Below are positions 7,857-16,696 of a stretch of 64,000 bases of DNA, in pieces; the stretch's first letter is position 1; each line of letters starts with the position of its first letter. Made by a program: the position numbers and the translations under genes. This DNA comes from Porticoccus sp002341315 (GTDB lineage Bacteria; Pseudomonadota; Gammaproteobacteria; Pseudomonadales; Porticoccaceae): NCBI RefSeq assembly GCF_047634355.1, contig NZ_JBLIAL010000001.1. One strand, given 5' to 3'. A model generated the notes under the pieces. The model did no database searches and was not told where the DNA came from. It worked only from the letters and a program-made list of their open reading frames with translations.

Positions 7857-10490
7857 CTATTTCTTACCCTTGCGGTCATCCTTTTCCCGCCAGACACCCT
7901 GGTCATAAAACGCCTTCCATCCAGTAGGCTTACCCTCTTGCTCAGACTGGACATACTGCTCGCCGGTTTTGCGACTAAAGCGAATCACCGTGGGGAGACC
8001 GTCGGGATCGGCGACGGGAGCATCAAAGAGAAACTGGTACTTGGGATCAATTTCTTTTGTATGGGGCAGCAGCTCGGCAACCAATGGCGCGCGTGTTTCA
8101 CGATGCCGGGGAAACTGACTGGCCGCCAGAAACAGACCGGATGCACCGTCCCTGAGGATATAATGATCCGTGACTTTTTCGCAGGTCAGCTCTGGCATGG
8201 GGACAGGATCCATCTTGGGGGGAGCGGGCTGACCACTCCGGAGTAACTTGCGGGTGTTTTTACAGGCATCGTTGGTACAGCCGAAATATTTGCCAAAACG
8301 GCCCGACTTGAGCTGCATATCACTACCGCATTTATCACACTCAATCAGCGGACCTTCATACCCCTTGAGCTTGAAAACGCCGGTTTCCACTTCAAAACCA
8401 TCGCAGTCGGGGTTGTTGCCACAGACGTGCAGTTTTCGCCCCTCATCAATCAAATAGGCATCCATTGCCGTATTGCAGAGGGGGCAGCGGTGACGGTGCA
8501 TCAACTGCCTCGATTCGGCCTCATCGTCCTCGTCGACATTCACTGCCTCATCTCCGGGAATAAGATTCAGCGTGCCTTTGCAGCGCTCTTTAGGCGGCAG
8601 GTTGTAACCGGAACAGCCGAGGAAAACCCCCGTCGTCCCCGTGCGAATCATCATCGGCCGACCACATTGAGGACAGGGAATATCCGTGAGCGATGGCTCA
8701 TTGGGACGCATACCACCATCAGCTTCAGCCCGGGTCAGCTTTGCTGAGAAATCCGAATAGAATTGATCAAGCACCTGCTTCCATTCCAACTTGCCCTGGG
8801 CAATTTCATCCAGATAGGCTTCCATTGTGGCCGTAAAACCATAGTCCATCAGGTCGGTAAAATTTTCGTTCAGGCGGTCCGTAACAACATCACCAATTTT
8901 CTCCGCATAAAAACGGCGATTGTCGACTCGCACATACCCACGATCCTGGATCGTGGAAATGATAGATGCGTAAGTCGATGGGCGACCAATGCCACGCTTT
9001 TCCAGCTCTTTGACCAGAGATGCCTCAGAGTAACGGGCCGGGGGCTTGGTAAAGTGCTGCATCGGGATCAATTTGTTCAGCAGCAGCCGGGCGCCAACGG
9101 ACATCTCAGGCAACTCAATGTCGTCACCTTTTTTGGACATTGCAGGCAACACTTTCAGATAGCCGTCGAACAGTGTCACCCGACCTTTTGCTCGAAGTTC
9201 GAAGTCCTCTGCCCTGACTGTCACCGTGGTACTGGTGAAGCGTGCCGGCACCATCTGGCAGGCGACAAATTGCTGCCAGATTAACCGATACAGTTTTTTG
9301 GCATCCTCTTCCATCGCATCCAGATCACCTGGCTTGATATCAATATTGGAAGGCCTTATCGCCTCATGCGCTTCCTGGGCACCGGCTTTACTGCCATAAA
9401 TCGTGGGCTTTTCAGGCAGGTAGTCAGTGCCATAGCGCGTTTTGATAAAGTCACGGCAGACGCTCACCGCATCAGCACTGAGGTTGGTGGAGTCTGTTCG
9501 CATGTAGGTGATATAACCACCTTCGTAAAGGCGCTGGGCAAGCATCATGGTTTTTTTCACCCCATAACCAAGCCGCGTGCTGGAGGCCTGTTGCAGGGTT
9601 GATGTGATAAACGGTGCCGACGGTTTACTGGAAGTGGGCTTGTCCTCACGGGCAATCACCTCGTAGGAAGCATTTTTCAGCCCGGTCAGCGCGGCATCTG
9701 TCTGGTCCTGACTGACAGGCCTGAACTGATCAGAGCCCTGCTTCTTCACCTCAAAGCGGACCAGATCATCCTCAGGGGTCTCCAGATCGGCGTGTACTGT
9801 CCAGTACTCTTCCGGCTCAAAAGCGCGAATTTCACGCTCGCGCTCAACGATCAGTTTAACGGCTACCGACTGCACACGGCCTGCAGAAAGCCCTCTGGCC
9901 ACCTTACTCCAGAGCAGTGGCGACACCATAAAGCCAACGACCCTGTCGAGAAAACGGCGCGCCTGCTGGGCGCTTACCCGGTTGGTGTCGAGCTTGCCGG
10001 GTTTTTCGAAAGCCGCCTTGATCGCTTTTTTGGTGATTTCATTAAAGACTACGCGCTGATAAAGATCGGGGTCACCGCCGATGGCTTCCATGAGGTGCCA
10101 GGCAATCGCTTCTCCCTCCCTGTCAAGGTCCGTGGCGAGATAGATATGATCCGCATCCTTGGCCAGCTTTTTCAACTCAGCGACAACTTTTTCCTTGCCG
10201 GGCAGAATCTCATAGCGCGCTTTCCAGCCGTGTTCGGGGTCTATTCCCATGCGGTTGACCAGCTGCTCCCTGGCTCTTCTGGAGCGCTGTTTTGCTTTTT
10301 CATCGTCCGACAGCTTGCGGGTGGCCGCAGCAGTCCTGGCCCGTTCTTTTGGGTCAACCGTTTTACCACCACCCGTAGGCAGGTCCCGAATATGCCCGAT
10401 ACTCGACTTCACAATGAAATCGTTGCCGAGATATTTGTTGATCGTTTTCGCCTTGGCCGGCGACTCGACGATAACCAGTGATTTACCCAT
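7857..10490 (-). CDS. topA: DNA topoisomerase I
   Basis: An 877-residue type IA topoisomerase relaxing negative supercoils. The N-terminal Toprim domain (MGKSLVIVESPAKAKTI; DLDREGEAIAWH) is intact. The active-site tyrosine lies in GGYITYMRTDST near residue 330. The C-terminus has three Cys4-type zinc ribbons (starting CPQCGRP, CPLCNTA and CDKCGSD) and ends in a basic tail. Length matches the gammaproteobacterial enzyme. It leads a minus-strand cluster with two small genes. Confidence 0.97.
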   Translation of the reverse strand: MGKSLVIVESPAKAKTINKYLGNDFIVKSSIGHIRDLPTGGGKTVDPKERARTAAATRKLSDDEKAKQRSRRAREQLVNRMGIDPEHGWKARYEILPGKEKVVAELKKLAKDADHIYLATDLDREGEAIAWHLMEAIGGDPDLYQRVVFNEITKKAIKAAFEKPGKLDTNRVSAQQARRFLDRVVGFMVSPLLWSKVARGLSAGRVQSVAVKLIVEREREIRAFEPEEYWTVHADLETPEDDLVRFEVKKQGSDQFRPVSQDQTDAALTGLKNASYEVIAREDKPTSSKPSAPFITSTLQQASSTRLGYGVKKTMMLAQRLYEGGYITYMRTDSTNLSADAVSVCRDFIKTRYGTDYLPEKPTIYGSKAGAQEAHEAIRPSNIDIKPGDLDAMEEDAKKLYRLIWQQFVACQMVPARFTSTTVTVRAEDFELRAKGRVTLFDGYLKVLPAMSKKGDDIELPEMSVGARLLLNKLIPMQHFTKPPARYSEASLVKELEKRGIGRPSTYASIISTIQDRGYVRVDNRRFYAEKIGDVVTDRLNENFTDLMDYGFTATMEAYLDEIAQGKLEWKQVLDQFYSDFSAKLTRAEADGGMRPNEPSLTDIPCPQCGRPMMIRTGTTGVFLGCSGYNLPPKERCKGTLNLIPGDEAVNVDEDDEAESRQLMHRHRCPLCNTAMDAYLIDEGRKLHVCGNNPDCDGFEVETGVFKLKGYEGPLIECDKCGSDMQLKSGRFGKYFGCTNDACKNTRKLLRSGQPAPPKMDPVPMPELTCEKVTDHYILRDGASGLFLAASQFPRHRETRAPLVAELLPHTKEIDPKYQFLFDAPVADPDGLPTVIRFSRKTGEQYVQSEQEGKPTGWKAFYDQGVWREKDDRKGKK

Positions 10491-10605
10491 GAAGCAGCCG
10501 TTTATCCTGTAGATTGATAGCCCAAAGTGCTACCGGATGGCACCACGAAAGCCTGAAAGGGAGCGAATATACATGTGCCGCCGGTGGTTTGGTCAAGGTA
10601 ATTTT

Positions 10606-11130
10606 TCACTCAGCAGCCAATCTATCGAATGATTCGTCGGGCCGGATCGCACTTCTGAGGTGCTTCAACTGGGTATCTATCCGGTCAATATCCGCCAGCT
10701 CACCGCGCTCCTGCCAGACAATGGCTACACCCTCACGGTTGACCTCAACAGCGATCACATCAGTTGGCAGGGCCGCCAGCACTGCCCCGATAACGGGTTG
10801 CAACCGATCATTGGCTTCATGGCCCAACCATTGCCAGTTCTCCCAGGGAGAGTGATCGCCACGGCGGGTACCCCGAACCAACAGCCACTTTTCCATCCGG
10901 GAAAATGGCGATGGGCTGGAGTCTGGCACCCAGAGCAGGGTATAACCTGCGTATTCAAGGCGGCCTTCTCCCTCTCTGGCATCCGGGGCATGCACGAGTC
11001 GAACCCGAAGTCCACGGGACGAAGCCAGACGCCTCATCTCCGTGATCATTTTCTGACGAGGGCTCTGGCGAAACCAGAGCAGCGGTGAAATGATAAGCGC
11101 CAGTATCAGTAGAATTAACAAATAGGTCAT
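10606..11130 (-). CDS. Membrane-anchored conserved protein
   Basis: A 174-residue protein with one N-terminal transmembrane segment (residues 2-20, followed by the basic RQSPRQKMITEMRR). The soluble domain has the motif WVPDSSPSPFSRMEKWLLVRGTR cut by turns, then a C-terminal helical region. Similar proteins with one membrane anchor occur near topA in related bacteria and are sometimes misnamed YajC; it lacks real YajC features. Function unknown. It is divergent from the universal stress gene. Confidence 0.65.
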   Translation of the reverse strand: MTYLLILLILALIISPLLWFRQSPRQKMITEMRRLASSRGLRVRLVHAPDAREGEGRLEYAGYTLLWVPDSSPSPFSRMEKWLLVRGTRRGDHSPWENWQWLGHEANDRLQPVIGAVLAALPTDVIAVEVNREGVAIVWQERGELADIDRIDTQLKHLRSAIRPDESFDRLAAE

Positions 11131-11191
11131 TATCTGCTACAACCTTATATACTTGGGAAAGCGTTGATAAACCAGTTACGGGAGATACTTC

Positions 11192-11620
11192 ATGTCCGCC
11201 TATAAACACATTTTGCTCGGTCTGGACCTATCTCCAGAATCACAGCAAGTGGTCGAGAGAGTCAAGTCCCTGTTTGGCAACGGTGAGTGCCAATTGAGCC
11301 TTATTCATGTACAGGAGCCATTGTCGTTTGCCTACGGCGGTGACATCCCGATGGACCTTACCGAGGTCCAATACCAACTGGAGGAGCAGGCGAAGCAGCG
11401 TTTGACTGTCATCGGCAAAGATCTCGGAGTTCCCATTGAGAGCCAACATGTGATCATCGGCCAACCCGCCCAGGAAATGCACCGGTTTGCCAATGACAAC
11501 AATGTGGATCTGATTGTAGTCGGCAGCCACGGCCGCCATGGTATCAGTCTGATACTGGGCTCAACGGCGACCGGTGTACTGCATGGTTCCCAATGCGATG
11601 TGCTGGCGGTCCGGGTATAA
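11192..11620 (+). CDS. Universal stress protein, UspA family
   Basis: A 142-residue single Usp domain. It opens with YKHILLGLDLS and closes with the ATP-binding pattern G-x2-G-x9-G-S/T (GSHGRHGISLILGSTAT, residues about 114-130), so nucleotide binding is expected. Such proteins accumulate on growth arrest and stress. A Shine-Dalgarno (gggagata) precedes the ATG. It appears monocistronic, divergent from the membrane-anchored protein gene. Confidence 0.92.
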   Translation: MSAYKHILLGLDLSPESQQVVERVKSLFGNGECQLSLIHVQEPLSFAYGGDIPMDLTEVQYQLEEQAKQRLTVIGKDLGVPIESQHVIIGQPAQEMHRFANDNNVDLIVVGSHGRHGISLILGSTATGVLHGSQCDVLAVRV

Positions 11621-11728
11621 GCTGGGCATCCGGGCTTTTATGGATCCGGGTATCTAATTTCGCAAGACCTGTCTAACATGTTTGCGGTTCAACCCATTTG
11701 CCTTTCAAGGAATACCAACCAAACCTTT

Positions 11729-13696
11729 ATGAAAAAATGTCATGGCAGCGTCGTCGGCACCCTTTTACTGGCAGTATGCGTGCTATTACCCGGCACCTCT
11801 TTTGCCAGAAACCCGACCCTGGACGAACAGCGTGCGCTCTACCGCGAAGCCAAAATTGCAGTGGCAAGAGGCAGCGAAGCCAATGTTCACAGACTCCTCA
11901 ATGCCCTCGGAGACTACCCTCTCAAGCCACACATCGAATATTTATGGTTAAGCGATCGATTGAGACATGCGAAAACCAGTGAGGTTTCGACTTTTCTCAA
12001 CAACTACGACGATAGCTCCCTGGCCAACCGACTGCGTTACCGCTGGCTCGACACCTTGCAGCATCAGCGGCGTGAGCAGGATTTTCTCGCCTACTACCGA
12101 CCAGCCAGTGCCAGCACGGAACAGCAGTGTTATTTCCATTTCATACACCTGAGCAGAGGAGAAAAGGAACCTTTTCTGACAGGCGCCATATCACTCTGGA
12201 GCGTGGGAAAATCCCAGCCCAATGGCTGTGATGCGCTTTTCGACTACCTCATTGCCAACCAACATATCACTGATGAAGTCGCCTGGAATCGTTACTCGGC
12301 CGCTGTTTTAAATCACCAGCACCGGCTGGCAAGATATCTCCAGCGTTTTTTCACGTCGGATCGCTATCAACTGTTGGCCAAGAATTTTCTGAAGGTAGAT
12401 CTTGAGCACGAACTCATAGGCAGCTACTCATTGTTCAGTGATTTTAACGACGCACTGAGCGGCGATGAAATACACGCCATCATTGCCCATGGGCTGACTC
12501 ATCTGGCAAGAACTGATGCAACCACTGCTCTCAAACACTGGAGTTATTACCAGCAGATCCACCCCTTTACCAGCGAGCAAAGAAAACAGGTCGTGACAGA
12601 CCTGATCAAGGGCCTTTATAAGCAGGAACACCCTGATATTGCAGACAACTATCTGACTGATTATCTCGACATTGTTGATCCATCCCTGCTGGAATGGCGT
12701 ACCCGGGAATTTATCAGTCAGGCGGATTGGCAAAGTGTGCTCACCTGGATAGAACGCATGCCGCTCCAGCTCCGTGAGACTGATCGCTGGCTATACTGGC
12801 GGGCACGGGCGGCAGATCTTAACCACACAGCCAAACAACTACCAGAGCAAAACAGCGCCTATCAGGTGCTGTCCCGCAGTCGCAGTTTCTACGGTTTTCT
12901 TGCCAGCGAATGGGCTGCCAATGGCTATTCAATGGCGTTCAAAAAAGCCCGCGTTTCTCCAACAGACATCGCTGAACTGGAAAAACAATCAGGAATCCTC
13001 AGAACACGGGAATTCGTCTTTCACGAAGATTACCTGGCCGCCCGTCGGGAGTGGTATCACACCACACGCAATTTTACGGAACAGCAGTGGATTACCGCAG
13101 CCCATATTGCCAGCAGCTGGCAGTGGCACAACGGGGCCATCACCAGCATGATCAGCGCCGGATTCTGGGATGATATCAACCTGAGATTCCCTCTTGCTTT
13201 CAAGGACGCGTTCTACAGTCATGCCGACAAGACCGGTGTTCCGGTGCATTTGCTATTTGCCGTAGCACGCCAGGAAAGTGCACTCGCACAGGACGTACAA
13301 TCCCGCGCCGGGGCAAAGGGATTGATGCAACTGATGCCGGCAACAGCCAGGGAAACGGCGCGCAAACACGGCATCAGCTACCGTGGCAGCCAGCAGCTGT
13401 TTGAGCCGGAGATCAATATTACTCTGGGCAGTCGCTATTACCGGGAAATGTTGCAGCGTTTTGACAACAATCGAATTCTTGCCACAGCCGCCTACAACGC
13501 TGGCCCCCACCGGGTCAGTAGCTGGTTGAAAAAAAGCCAGGGATCACTGCCCTTTGATGCATGGATTGAAACAATTCCCTTTCTGGAAACACGCAACTAC
13601 GTTCAAAACGTGCTGGCCTTTTCCATGATCTATGCCTACCACCTGGAAAGTGAAGCACGCATCCTCTCGGAAAAAGAAAAACAACACCGGTTATGA
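11729..13696 (+). CDS. slt: Soluble lytic murein transglycosylase
   Basis: A periplasmic enzyme that cuts the MurNAc-GlcNAc bond to give 1,6-anhydromuropeptides, about 655 residues from the Met at 11729. That start places a good signal peptide (MKKCHGSVVGTLLLAVCVLL...SFA) first; an upstream Met at 11678 would bury it. The N-terminal superhelical ring is followed by the catalytic C-domain: catalytic Glu in VARQESAL, then GLMQLMPATA and AYNAGP. Its products feed NagZ-dependent recycling encoded earlier in the window. It overlaps tatD by 4 nt. Confidence 0.93.
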   Translation: MKKCHGSVVGTLLLAVCVLLPGTSFARNPTLDEQRALYREAKIAVARGSEANVHRLLNALGDYPLKPHIEYLWLSDRLRHAKTSEVSTFLNNYDDSSLANRLRYRWLDTLQHQRREQDFLAYYRPASASTEQQCYFHFIHLSRGEKEPFLTGAISLWSVGKSQPNGCDALFDYLIANQHITDEVAWNRYSAAVLNHQHRLARYLQRFFTSDRYQLLAKNFLKVDLEHELIGSYSLFSDFNDALSGDEIHAIIAHGLTHLARTDATTALKHWSYYQQIHPFTSEQRKQVVTDLIKGLYKQEHPDIADNYLTDYLDIVDPSLLEWRTREFISQADWQSVLTWIERMPLQLRETDRWLYWRARAADLNHTAKQLPEQNSAYQVLSRSRSFYGFLASEWAANGYSMAFKKARVSPTDIAELEKQSGILRTREFVFHEDYLAARREWYHTTRNFTEQQWITAAHIASSWQWHNGAITSMISAGFWDDINLRFPLAFKDAFYSHADKTGVPVHLLFAVARQESALAQDVQSRAGAKGLMQLMPATARETARKHGISYRGSQQLFEPEINITLGSRYYREMLQRFDNNRILATAAYNAGPHRVSSWLKKSQGSLPFDAWIETIPFLETRNYVQNVLAFSMIYAYHLESEARILSEKEKQHRL

Positions 13697-14514
13697 ATGA
13701 CACGCCAAACAGCGCATCACTAATTGATATCGGGGTAAACCTAAGCAACCCCTGCTTTCATGACGACAGGCGAAATGTGCTGGAACGAGCACTGGACGCC
13801 CATGTTGCCCAGCTCGTTCTGACCGGCACAAATCTGGCGGAAAGTGAGCAGGTGCTCAGGCTTTGCCAGCAATTCAGCGACGACTTCCCCGACATGCTTT
13901 ACAGCACCTGTGGTGTCCATCCCCATGAGGCAAAGCAGTACTCCGCCGAAACAGGCTCTCAATTGCGCTCGCTGGCAGAGGCACCCCAGGTCGTGGCGAT
14001 TGGTGAAACCGGACTCGATTTCAATCGCAACTATTCCCCACCCAGCGACCAGGAAAGGGCCTTTGAAGCACAACTGGAACTGGCTATCGAATTACAGCTG
14101 CCGGTGTTCATGCACGAGCGGGATGCCCACCAGCGACAATTTGAGATCCTCAAGAACTACCGCGATGAGCTGCCGGACGGCGTGATCCACTGCTTTACCG
14201 GCGATCGGCAGGCGCTGTTTAACTATCTTGACCTGGACCTGCATATCGGCATCACGGGGTGGATCTGTGACGAGCGGCGCGGTGAGCAACTTCAGGCACT
14301 GGTGAGCAGCATCCCTCTCAACCGGCTGATGCTGGAAACTGACGCCCCATTTCTAGTGCCCAGAACCCTGCAACCGCGACCAAAAAAACGTCGCAACGAA
14401 CCGGCTTTTCTGCCCTGGGTACTGGAGGAAGTTGCCAGATGCCGACAGCAATCGGCTGCCATTATCGCCGAACAAACCACGGTGACAGCCAAGCGTTTTT
14501 TCAGATTAAGCTAG
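13693..14514 (+). CDS. tatD: TatD-family deoxyribonuclease
   Basis: A 273-residue metal-dependent hydrolase (3'-5' DNase). Metal-ligand motifs in order: the N-terminal DIGVNL, GVHPHE near residue 76, GETGLDFNRNY near 98, FMHERDA near 138, CFTG near 162 and ETDAPFL near 216. Close agreement along the whole length points to TatD proper rather than YcfH or YjjV. The ATG overlaps the slt stop (ATGA), indicating translational coupling. Confidence 0.92.
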   Translation: MNDTPNSASLIDIGVNLSNPCFHDDRRNVLERALDAHVAQLVLTGTNLAESEQVLRLCQQFSDDFPDMLYSTCGVHPHEAKQYSAETGSQLRSLAEAPQVVAIGETGLDFNRNYSPPSDQERAFEAQLELAIELQLPVFMHERDAHQRQFEILKNYRDELPDGVIHCFTGDRQALFNYLDLDLHIGITGWICDERRGEQLQALVSSIPLNRLMLETDAPFLVPRTLQPRPKKRRNEPAFLPWVLEEVARCRQQSAAIIAEQTTVTAKRFFRLS

Positions 14515-14627
14515 GGCCCGCCCACCTTTTTTCAATAGCGGTCGACGCATTTACCCGCGCCTCTGGACGACCAGATCAGTTAAGCTAAACTGGGACGGAT
14601 AACTGTATCTTTGAATGGAGCACACCC

Positions 14628-15197
14628 ATGGCTTGCAAGGCAATATATCGGAGTGTATTTTTTTGTGCCGTTATCACGATGCCCGCGCTGATAAATGCGG
14701 GCGGAGACCCTGCATCAACACTCGAACGGCAAGCAGAAAGTATCGTCAAGCAATTTGCCGGCTCGTTACAGCCACGCCTGCTGGAGGCAATCCAGACCGG
14801 TGGTCCGGTGGAGGCCATCAGCGTCTGCGCCACGGCGGCACCGGAAATAGCCAACCGACTGAGCCGGGAAACCGGTTGGTCTGTCAAGCGGGTCAGTCTC
14901 AAGGCCCGCAACAAATCCGCTGAACCCGACCATTGGGAACGGAATACCCTTTTGCACTTTGAATCTCGCCTCGCCGCAGGAGAGATGCAGGCACAACTGA
15001 CTCGGGCCGAACAGGTCGATGGGCAATTCCGTTACATGAAGGCTCAGATTGTTCAGCCACTCTGCCTCAACTGCCATGGCAGTGCGCTCGATCCAGACGT
15101 TGTACAAGCACTGCAAAACCATTACCCGGACGACGCCGCGACAGGCTATCAACTGGGCGAAATCCGGGGGGCATTCAGCCTGTCCGCTCCGCAGTAA
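14628..15197 (+). CDS. Tll0287-like (DUF3365) haem-binding protein
   Basis: A 189-residue exported protein. Residues 1-25 form a signal peptide. The C-terminal part carries a c-type haem motif C146-x-x-C149-H150 (CLNCHG), then GYQLGEIRGAFSL, the usual ending of the DUF3365/Tll0287 fold. Related domains bind one covalent haem and are thought to sense redox state or gases; here it stands alone without a kinase or cyclase output. It is probably periplasmic and separate from tatD, with 113 nt between. Confidence 0.85.
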   Translation: MACKAIYRSVFFCAVITMPALINAGGDPASTLERQAESIVKQFAGSLQPRLLEAIQTGGPVEAISVCATAAPEIANRLSRETGWSVKRVSLKARNKSAEPDHWERNTLLHFESRLAAGEMQAQLTRAEQVDGQFRYMKAQIVQPLCLNCHGSALDPDVVQALQNHYPDDAATGYQLGEIRGAFSLSAPQ

Positions 15198-15227
15198 TCC
15201 AGCCAATCTGCCGAATTGATTTCTCCT

Positions 15228-16190
15228 ATGCACCAGGAACACTTACATCGCTGGCAACACCAGCACGACTTTTCCACGGCAAATGCTCACGGCGAGCGCC
15301 GCACCAAATATGTATTGATACTGACTGCCGTCACGATGGTAGCGGAGATCATTGCCGGTACGGTATTTGGCTCAATGGCCCTGCTTGCAGACGGTTGGCA
15401 CATGGGCACCCATGTGGCCGCCTTTATGATCACGATTTTTGCGTACCGCTATGCCCGGAAACATGCCGATAATCCGGCCTTCAGTTTCGGTACCGGCAAA
15501 GTGGGTGTACTGGGGGGCTTTGCCAGTGCAGTGGCACTGGCAGTTGTCGCCCTGATGATGCTGGTCGAGTCGCTACAGCGACTGGCGTCCCCCCAGCTGA
15601 TTCAACTCGATGCCGCTATCGCGGTGGCTGTGCTGGGACTGGTGGTCAATATCATTAGCGCCCTGTTGTTAAAAGATCACCACTCTCACCAGCACCAGGA
15701 CGGAGGCGATACGCATCAGCAGACTGGCGAAGGTCACCATGACCAAAACCTTTATGCCGCCTATGTGCATGTACTGGCGGACGCTCTCACCTCGTTACTG
15801 GCCATTTTCGCGTTATTGTCGGCCAAGTATTTCGGCTGGTATGCACTGGATCCCGTGATGGGAATTGTCGGTGCAGCGATTATCACCTACTGGGCAATCG
15901 GTCTGATCCGGCAATCGAGTCCGATTTTATTGGACGGCGGCATGAGCGATTACTATCAGGAGAGGATCACCCGGGCCATTGAAGAGGATGCCGACAATCA
16001 AATCACGGATCTGCATATCTGGAAGATCAGTGAGCACGACTACGCGGCGATTATTTCCATTGTCACCCACCACCCCAGACCCGCGGATTATTACAAATCA
16101 CTACTGGCCGACTTTAACTGGCTGTCACACCTGACCATTGAGGTGCAGCGCTGTGAAGACACTCACATTACTGAGCCTGGCATCGAATGA
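15228..16190 (+). CDS. dmeF: CDF-family divalent metal efflux transporter, DmeF-like
   Basis: A roughly 320-residue inner-membrane cation/proton antiporter. Six hydrophobic segments are visible. The first pair of metal-site residues is in LLADGWHMGTHV (H-x3-D equivalent, TM2); the second is HVLADALTS in TM5. A His-rich cytoplasmic loop (HHSHQHQDGGDTHQQ) and the N-terminal HxxxxxHxH region are typical of DmeF-type Co/Ni exporters. The soluble C-terminal domain follows (ITDLHIWKIS). The start may be four codons further upstream (15216). Exact metal specificity is inferred. Confidence 0.85.
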   Translation: MHQEHLHRWQHQHDFSTANAHGERRTKYVLILTAVTMVAEIIAGTVFGSMALLADGWHMGTHVAAFMITIFAYRYARKHADNPAFSFGTGKVGVLGGFASAVALAVVALMMLVESLQRLASPQLIQLDAAIAVAVLGLVVNIISALLLKDHHSHQHQDGGDTHQQTGEGHHDQNLYAAYVHVLADALTSLLAIFALLSAKYFGWYALDPVMGIVGAAIITYWAIGLIRQSSPILLDGGMSDYYQERITRAIEEDADNQITDLHIWKISEHDYAAIISIVTHHPRPADYYKSLLADFNWLSHLTIEVQRCEDTHITEPGIE

Positions 16191-16224
16191 TCGACCAGAA
16201 CACCTCTCAAAGGAAATAAAGCTT

Positions 16225-16689
16225 ATGAAAATCCACAAATTGCCACTTATTATTCTCAGCGGACTGTTAGCGATGCCCGTGGTCAGTCACAGCGACCCCT
16301 CAGAGTCAGTCGGTCTGGCTGCCGGGATAATGGCCAATGCGCTGTTCAATGAAACCGAAAAACGGGTGTTCGGCGACTATCTGCGCCGCGATTATTCTGG
16401 CGACGACTACAGGGGCGGCGGGAAGCAGAAGAGCCTCCCCCCCGGTTTGCGCAAAAAACTGGAACGCGGTGGTGAACTGCCACCGGGTTGGCAGAAGAAG
16501 ATTGCACGGGGCGAAGTCCTCGATCGCGAACTTTATTTGATGAGCCGGAACCTGCCAGAGGATCTACTGGGACGGCTCCCGAGATCACTGGATGGCACGT
16601 CGCTGCGACAAATTGATGATCGTATTTTCAGGGTCATGGATGCAACGAACACCATCCTCGATGTGTTTTATCTGGCCACAGGACAATAG
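16225..16689 (+). CDS. CigR/RcnB-like exported protein
   Basis: A 154-residue secreted or periplasmic protein with a signal peptide (residues 1-24). Tandem LPPGLRKKLERG / LPPGWQKKIARG motifs around residues 73-98 are characteristic of CigR-like and RcnB-like proteins. RcnB modulates Ni/Co homeostasis and CigR is an anti-virulence regulator in Salmonella. The ATG at 16225 has a good aaggaa ribosome site; longer forms lack one. Its position just after the CDF metal exporter makes a metal-homeostasis role plausible but unproven. Confidence 0.75.
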   Translation: MKIHKLPLIILSGLLAMPVVSHSDPSESVGLAAGIMANALFNETEKRVFGDYLRRDYSGDDYRGGGKQKSLPPGLRKKLERGGELPPGWQKKIARGEVLDRELYLMSRNLPEDLLGRLPRSLDGTSLRQIDDRIFRVMDATNTILDVFYLATGQ

Positions 16690-16696
16690 TCTCCGG